Positions 58,108 to 64,000 of a DNA stretch of 64,000 bases are shown piece after piece (position 1 is the first letter of the stretch; each line of letters begins with the position of its first letter). The stretch lies in NCBI GenBank assembly GCA_947683425.1, contig CANTUQ010000050.1, positions 9,230,501-9,294,500 on the forward strand. The letters are read 5' to 3'. The stretch is from Excoecaria cochinchinensis (Eukaryota; Streptophyta; Magnoliopsida; Malpighiales; Euphorbiaceae). The position numbers and the translations under genes were made by a program. The notes beneath the pieces are model-generated. The model saw only the letters and a list, made by a program, of their open reading frames with translations, ran no database searches and was not told where the DNA came from.

Positions 58108-60160
58108 AGTTGCACGTTATTATAAGAGATTAGGCAATACATGCAATTTACTATACACCTGAAATAATAACCTAATAAAGTTTTCTATTAGACTCAAATT
58201 CGAAAAGGTTACTTAAAGTACCAATTACCTTCTAAGTTCTAATGTCCAACTTTATAGGTTAAGATTTCATACATAGTAAATCAGAATTATTGGATTATTA
58301 AGTTCTTATACTTATGAGGAAAATTTTATTGGTTTTTTTTTATTAAGTCTTTACTTAATAAACATGCAAATATTTTACTCATAAAATATTGCAAGGCAAT
58401 TAACATTTTAAAATAAACATATTTATTAAAAAATAATTAAATGTCATAAGAAATAAACTCATTCATTCAACCAATAAATAAATCCAATAATCCTCAAATA
58501 AGACACACATGTCAAATAATAATAATAGGAAATATAAATCCTATAAAAATAAACGCTAACTATAATTGACACTCATGTCAACTAATCTAGAAAACTAGAT
58601 CTCCTCAAGACCTTTACTGACACAGAGACTGATTCTTTGACCAACTTTATTAACTCATAAGGGAACTCATAAGTTCGCTGATAAATCAATGGATGATGCA
58701 CTTTACGTTCACTTCTTAATTTCACCACAGATGGAATGTTGCTCCTCAATACTCATCTTTTGGCAACTCTAGCCAAAAAATGGATGATAGATTTCTTATA
58801 AACTCTATCTCTTATGTACCAAGTAGTTTCCAAAAGCTCCCTCAGAACTGGATGATATTCAAAAGAGCTAACCAATGCTTTGATTTTATCTCTGTCATCC
58901 CTTCCTAAACTTAAACCTCCTATCTAAATGCACTCCTGCATTTATTTATGCATAGTCAATATATGACGCACTATAGCATCAATATCATCAGCTCGAATGT
59001 TCCTCCACATTCTCATTTTGCTTACTGAACACACTCTTGCATTTCTTAAAGCAATCCCATACGGGATTTTACGAATCATAGGTGTTCTTATCATCATTTC
59101 TGAAACACATTATAGAAATTTAAATGGTTAATACACTCATGTATAAACACATATGATTGAAACACATTTCAATCAATAAATAAGGACAAAAAAAACACAT
59201 AAAAAATTTTTCAAAATATTTTAAAAACAAAAAACACATTTCCATAATTATTTTATAATATTTATTTCAAAAAATAAACAAAAATATTTTATGGTCATCA
59301 AAAAATTTTGAAAAATAGACCAATAAATCAGAAATATTTTGAAAAATATTTTCGCAAAAAAATGGAGCTGATTTGGAGGCAGGAGCACGCCGCACGCACT
59401 CACATGCGCCGACGAGAGGGAAGAGGAGGCGCTCACGTGCCTCCACGCGCCATACGTGCGACTCCCTCTTGGTCAGACACGTGTCAACACCACAGTGTGA
59501 CACGTGTCTGACATACACGGGTCCGCGTGGCACCATGTGGACACTAATTGCGACGTGGCAACGACGTGGCTTGACACATGGCGGTCTCTAATTGGTACAT
59601 GTATCGCTTTTTGACATGTCATCATGACACATGGCAAGCCTCGACCTTACCACATGTCCACCCCTAATTGGTCCACCTGTCACCCACGTGGCGCACAGGG
59701 GACACATCGGATCCGCGTGGCATGACCGCGGTCTGCCACGTGGCTCATGGTGATTTGGCCACGTGTCAATAACGCATCACGTTATTGACACGTGTTTGCG
59801 TGCTTGTGGGCCACCGCCCACGCGCTCACGCCCAACGTGTGGTGGCACGTGCAAGCCACGTGCCACCTGCTCGACGGAATTTGGACTCCGGATTTTGGCC
59901 GGTCAGGAGTTCTTGGGGTCTGTGAACACAATGGTAAGGTCAAAAATAAAAATCCCAATTTTTAGACTAGCGCTTTGAATATTCAATTTTATCCCTCGGG
60001 TTTCGGTGTACACATATACGAAATTGAGCCAAAATATACACGCATATATATTTTTCACACAAAAAATAAATTTTTATTGCGTTTCATGCTTTCTAGATCT
60101 ACAAATTTTACTCATAAAATTTTAGATCAATTTTAAGCCCCATGCTAGGATGCAAAAAAC
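58108..60160 (-). promoter_or_regulatory. Long Copia-E leader with clustered CACGTG palindromes
   Basis: Non-coding. 59380-59900 is GC-rich with many ACGTG cores (CCACGTGGC, GACACGTGTC, CCACGTGTCA), the G-box/ABRE core bound by plant bZIP and bHLH factors. It has two perfect palindromes: GTCAGACACGTGTCA (59472-59486) with its complement at 59498-59512, and CACGTGTCAATAACG with its complement at about 59760-59795. A regulatory role is inference; the arrangement is seen directly. 58108-59380 is AT-rich with nothing recognised. Confidence 0.5.
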
Positions 60161-60177
60161 AAAGGCTCTGATATCAA

Positions 60178-60601
60178 TGAAGGGAAAATAAAAGAAGAAA
60201 TTAATCGAGGTAACAATAAAAGATTGATACCTACTTGTTGTAGCGCAGAAATCTCATTGTGCAAGCGATACAAGGATCTCCTTTTATTTGGTCACCAGTC
60301 TGGCTATTATCCACTCGGAATAAGAGCAGGTAGATCACAATCTAAGAGCTCCTGTAAGATTAACACAATAAATCGTGAGTGAGAACGAGCAGTCTTGCGG
60401 CGTATACGTTTTCTGGTTACCAAATAATGAGGATCTCACCTCTATTTATAGAGATTCTAAAGGCTAGAGACTTATCTCTAGTCTAACTCAGAATCCTTCC
60501 TGAGATAGAATTTGGTAAATTTTATCAGATTAAATTACTCAATTTAATCTGGATTGGAACTCAATCCATTAAAGAGTCATGGGCACATCCCAACTCTATC
60601 A
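60178..60601 (-). repeat. 5' LTR of Copia-E
   Basis: 424 bp, preceded on the plus strand by the primer-site complement GGCTCTGATATCA. Confidence 0.93.
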
Positions 60602-60606
60602 TATTT

Positions 60607-60809
60607 CTATTCAAATATTAATATTGACTTGTTAATCAAATTTTTTTGCCTGTAAATATGCTAGTAGTAAGTTATTCAATTCACACAATAAAATATAAAA
60701 GAATAATATTTCTCCTTCTACTTTATATTTTTTCTTAATTATCTTGTCTATTTATTTACAATATTTTATTAGTACAATCAAATTTTTACCACAAGTTTTT
60801 GATACTTTT

Positions 60810-60880
<71 letters not shown>

Positions 60881-61240
60881 CATATTTTCGTCTTTTAATT
60901 TATTATATTTAATACTTTTGTCATTTTATTATCTTAATTGGTAACACAAAATTATTTAACGGTTCTTAAACAAATGCAAAATCATTACCCAAATACATTT
61001 TTTTATATATGAAGTGCTTGTCTAATATGTCTTAAGAAAATTTATTAATTTTTAGAGATATTAGCTAAAATGAATATCACTTTGAAACTAAGGGAGAAAC
61101 ATTGGAGATCCATATATGAAAATCCTTATATAAGCTAAATGACAATTTTTTTAAGGATGATTTGAATTTATTTTGATACAAATATTATTAAACCTAAAGT
61201 TTACTAAAAAATATAAATATTAGTAACCTAAATTTTACTA
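60607..61240. other. AT-rich spacer with a long (TA)n tract
   Basis: (TA)n runs without interruption at about 60812-60877. The rest has no recognisable gene. A short coding-looking frame across the tract is compositional. Confidence 0.7.
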
Positions 61241-61648
61241 ATTATTGTATAAATATTAGTAAATTTGAAATTGATTGATTAATTGATAATAATATATGTA
61301 AACTTGAAATTTATTGATTAATACAAATATTAGTAAACTTCAAATTTATTGATTGGTATAAATATTAGTAAATCCAAAATTTATTGACAGATTGATATTA
61401 ATATTAAGAAACTTAATGTTTATCCTTTGATATAAATATTGATATAATAAAATAATAAACTTGAAATTTACTAATTGAATAACAATTTATTGTTTAGCAT
61501 GACCGATTTGATCATTCCGAAACAATTATAATGCATAAATTATTGAAAATTTATATATATATATTTATTAAAGAACGAGAAGTTTATTTAATTTAATTTA
61601 AGAAATTCACATAAACTACTTGTTTTTAAGAAATATTACTAAAGTATC
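61241..61648. repeat. Direct repeat, right copy (partner at 1-374)
   Basis: Same sequence and orientation as 1-374, with a block of about 34 bp extra (an additional TACAAATATTAGTAAACTTC-type unit). The sequence after GTATC at 61648 continues as ATTGGCTAATAAACG, which is the uninterrupted version of the site where Copia-A starts. Confidence 0.85.
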
Positions 61649-61857
61649 ATTGGCTAATAAACGACCTGAATTCCCTTCATTCTAGAATAAATAAAAATAA
61701 TATATATGGGCTCACTATCCACCATGTAAACTACTCAAATTTTTTTTATAATTTTGAAAGATGCATCAGTAAAATAGTTATATGTGTATTTATTATCAAT
61801 TCACAACCTCTAGTTTGTTAGATTATTTAAATTAAGCGCACAATTTCGAAATTACGC

Positions 61858-63154
61858 CACTACAAGAAAATGTAAAAATTATTACGACAATTTTCTGATG
61901 GAATAAAATTATGTAGTTAATTACCGATAAAATTTACTTTTTGTAGGTAAATTAAGTTGTAGGGAAAAAGATATTTTGCGATGAAAAAATGATCTATATT
62001 TTTCTGTCGTAAAAAATGGATGAAAATTTTTTTTCGATGGTATTTAGCCACGGAATAGTAAATCCATCGTAAATTTAAGCACCAATGTTTCCCGACAAAA
62101 ATAGATTTTACTATTATTTTGATGTATCATATTAGTTAAAATTTAGCACTAATTAATATAAAGAATGTGTTTTATAATAGAAGCAAGTACAAGAGACTCT
62201 TCGATGACAGACAAAAAATTATGAGAACATTGATCACAGTTAGACCTTTTATGATGCAGTTGGTGGTAAAAATCGCCGTGAATGGATTTTTGGCTTAAGT
62301 TCTTTTGCAAACTCTTGCTATTTGCAATCCTCCACATCCATTACAGTTGCCTCTAGTAGGTGGGTTGCATCCAATGGTGAAGTAATTGAATTTTGGAATA
62401 TAGTATAAATGCTGATGGGTTGCATAACTCAGCTAAGTAATAAGGTGGATGAGTTAAAGGGAAGAGGCAGCACTTCATCGCAGCAGTTTGATTAACCACT
62501 TTCATCAACTGCTTAGTCAGAGATTGTTAAATAATTTAGTATTTCTAATAATTTAAATTGATTATTTATTATTGTAACATTTTTACCAAAATAATTTGCT
62601 ATAATTAATAAAATTTCAATTATATTATTTTTGTCCATTATAATTTTTATACTATATTATCATTGATAATTCTATCATTTAAAAATTAAATATAAAAAAA
62701 TGTCATAACTTTTTCGACGGAATGCATTCTTCCGTAGTTAAATTTACCGACAGAATTTTGGATTCCATAGGCAAAATTACTGACGAAATAGTCCTTTCCA
62801 TAAGCAAACTTACCTACGTAATATTCCATTGCGTAGGCAAATTTATTGACGGAATGCATCCTTCTGTAGGTAAAATTACCGACGGAATGAAACATTCCCT
62901 TGGTAAAATTACCAACAGAAAAAATAGATTCTGTCATAATATTTTTCGACAAGGAATTATTTCGTCGCAAATGTTACCGACATAATGCTTTTTTTCCATT
63001 GAAAACTTTTTTAAAGGTCATATATTTTCCGTCAGGAAATTTACCAATGGCCGTGTCTCCGACGACATTGTTCGTCGGTAATTTCTGTCGATACTCTTAT
63101 TTTTTGATGGAAAATATTTACTTTCCATTGGTAATCACTAACTTTCTTGTAGTG
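61858..63154. mobile_element. Second CACTA-like non-autonomous transposon
   Basis: Starts CACTACAAGAAAATG and ends CTTTCTTGTAGTG, inverted CACTA termini. The interior is rich in ACCGACGGAAT / ATTCCGTCGGTAA-type subterminal motifs. No transposase. The flanking triplets (CGC left, TAG right) do not match, so the target duplication is lost or the right end is displaced (a second GTAGTG ends at 63159). The motif differs from the TAGCGACGGAA motif of the 2270-5323 element, so it is another family. Confidence 0.7.
62730..62927. repeat. Six tandem 33 bp units in the second CACTA-like element
   Basis: Units begin at 62730, 62763, 62796, 62829, 62862 and 62895, each exactly 33 bp. They share the pattern TTCC(G/A)TAGGNAAAATTACCGACGGAAT followed by about 7 variable bases. 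Because 33 is a multiple of three, open frames of 87 and 94 codons arise on opposite strands with an 11-residue repeat (for example SVGNFTYRRMH). They are repeat artefacts unless shown otherwise. Confidence 0.92.
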
Positions 63155-64000
63155 TAGTGTGAAATCATACATTTTTCTTGATAATACTAGTGATCATACA
63201 TCATAGGTAAATTATTGTTATAAGCCCATTGTACATATTTATACCCAAAAATCTATCAAAATTGTTATTAAATGCCTTCGATTAATTGTTAGACATTTTT
63301 ATGAGAACAACAGTTCTCCTATATTTATATAAGGGTATATAATATTGTTTTAAGCAATACTTACATGCATTATGCCAATAAATATCATAAAATTCCTCTA
63401 TTGCAATTTTTAGTTAGAAATTGCATTTTAATTAAATAGTTCTTCTAATATCAAGGGAAGAAAGCAGCTAAAAGATAAAATATATTTATTATGTATAATT
63501 TAGATCCTCATATTATGAACCTGAATTAAGTTCAAAAGATTATGTAGTTATAATGTTAATGTATTTGTTAGTGTATAAAATTTATTCAATTTCATATGTA
63601 TCAGCAGCAAATACTTCAATTGAAAATAATATCACAGTAGGATAATTTGTCATGTAGAGTAAATTACTCAATTCCAAATAAAAATAAATTTTTTGAAATA
63701 GCAAGGAGCAAATAAATCAGATGGTCATACTATGGAGGTGGGTACACCTAAAGAAACCTATGACATAACTAATTTCAAACTTCAAGAAGTGGTTCAAGCT
63801 CCTAAAATTAAACAAGAGATCTCAATATGTTATGTCATTAAAAGAAACTGAAAAAGATAAAGTTGATGACAACATTTTTTCATAAAAATATTGATATTGA
63901 TATTTTCAATATATTGAGGATTTTAAAATTAAACTATTGAAAAATAAAGATATTAATTGCATTCAATTTTATAATATGAATTTTTGAACGTATAGTTCAA
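63155..64000. other. AT-rich sequence at the window end
   Basis: No gene or repeat family is recognised. A short stretch near 63720-63850 has less biased composition but no convincing reading frame. Confidence 0.5.

Larger units (their letters stand above)
49546..60601 (-). mobile_element. Copia-E: Ty1/copia element with a nested Gypsy solo LTR
   Basis: Minus-strand element with 424 bp LTRs at 49546-49969 and 60178-60601 (minus-strand ends TGATAGAGTTGGGATG and TTTTCCCTTCA) and target duplication TATTT at 49541-49545 and 60602-60606. The primer site near 60163-60177 reads TGATATCAGAGCC, one change from the tRNA-Met match. The polypurine tract is GTGGGAGA beside the 3' LTR. LTRs differ at about 28 positions by hand count (6-7%), mostly transitions. 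Unusual: about 2 kb of leader between primer site and gag, and about 1.1 kb of 3' untranslated interior besides the solo LTR. Confidence 0.95.

Noticed and set aside
59248..59591. Frames on both strands in the GC-rich Copia-E leader
   Set aside because: Composition effect of CACGTG-rich repeats; mutually overlapping and unlike known proteins.
60744..60944. 66-codon frame with an Ile-Tyr repeat
   Set aside because: Reads straight through a (TA)n microsatellite.
61858..63159. Second CACTA-like element as a clean recent insertion
   Set aside because: Flanking triplets do not match with either possible right end, so an intact target duplication cannot be claimed.

Overview
This is a nuclear plant chromosome segment, most likely from a eudicot. 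The evidence is GT-AG intron genes, an LRR receptor kinase with the one-repeat-per-exon layout of land plants, plant Ty1/copia elements primed by tRNA-Met, a plant L1 LINE carrying an RNase H, and a plant DD39D mariner. The species cannot be named from the sequence. No rRNA, tRNA or CRISPR array was recognised. Nearly everything is transposon DNA, and both recognisable host genes are broken by it.

Layout. 1-374 is one copy of a direct repeat whose partner lies at 61241-61648. 375-5956 is a truncated minus-strand copia (Copia-A), split by a 3.05 kb CACTA transposon (2270-5323) that carries exon fragments of a CDKC-type kinase and of a second gene. A partial Gypsy LTR starts at 5957. 7303-12565 is a Pack-MULE-like element with a 9 bp target duplication; it carries an SCNM1-like exon (plus strand) and two calreticulin exons (minus strand) around an AT-rich minisatellite. 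14251 to about 19700 is a minus-strand L1 LINE with an intact 1347-codon ORF2 and a frameshifted ORF1.

21774-32694 is an LRR receptor-like kinase gene of the HPCA1/At5g49760 type (plus strand). It has a MITE in intron 1, two one-base phase errors, and a young intact copia (Copia-B, 25479-30117) in a coding exon. Convergent to it, 33100-44815 is a methyltransferase pseudogene (At1g29790-like, minus strand) broken by two copia elements: Copia-C (33666-38973, plus strand) and Copia-D (39169-44246, minus strand). A mariner-like element (44990-48997) lies just upstream of that gene's start. 49546-60601 is Copia-E (minus strand, same family as Copia-A), holding a 2.9 kb Gypsy solo LTR (50447-53336). 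A second CACTA-like element (61858-63154) has an array of 33 bp repeats.

How the pieces relate. Exact target duplications support Copia-B (AGGGA), Copia-C (CAAAG), Copia-D (CTCAC), Copia-E (TATTT), the solo LTR (GTCTC), the CACTA (CTA), the MULE (TAACTTTTT) and the mariner (TA). Hand-compared LTR pairs suggest the age order Copia-B (2 differences in 226 bp), Copia-C (about 4%), Copia-E (about 6-7%), Copia-D (oldest, about 10% plus indels). The window records repeated insertion into a small two-gene island, plus two DNA transposons that have each picked up pieces of unrelated genes.
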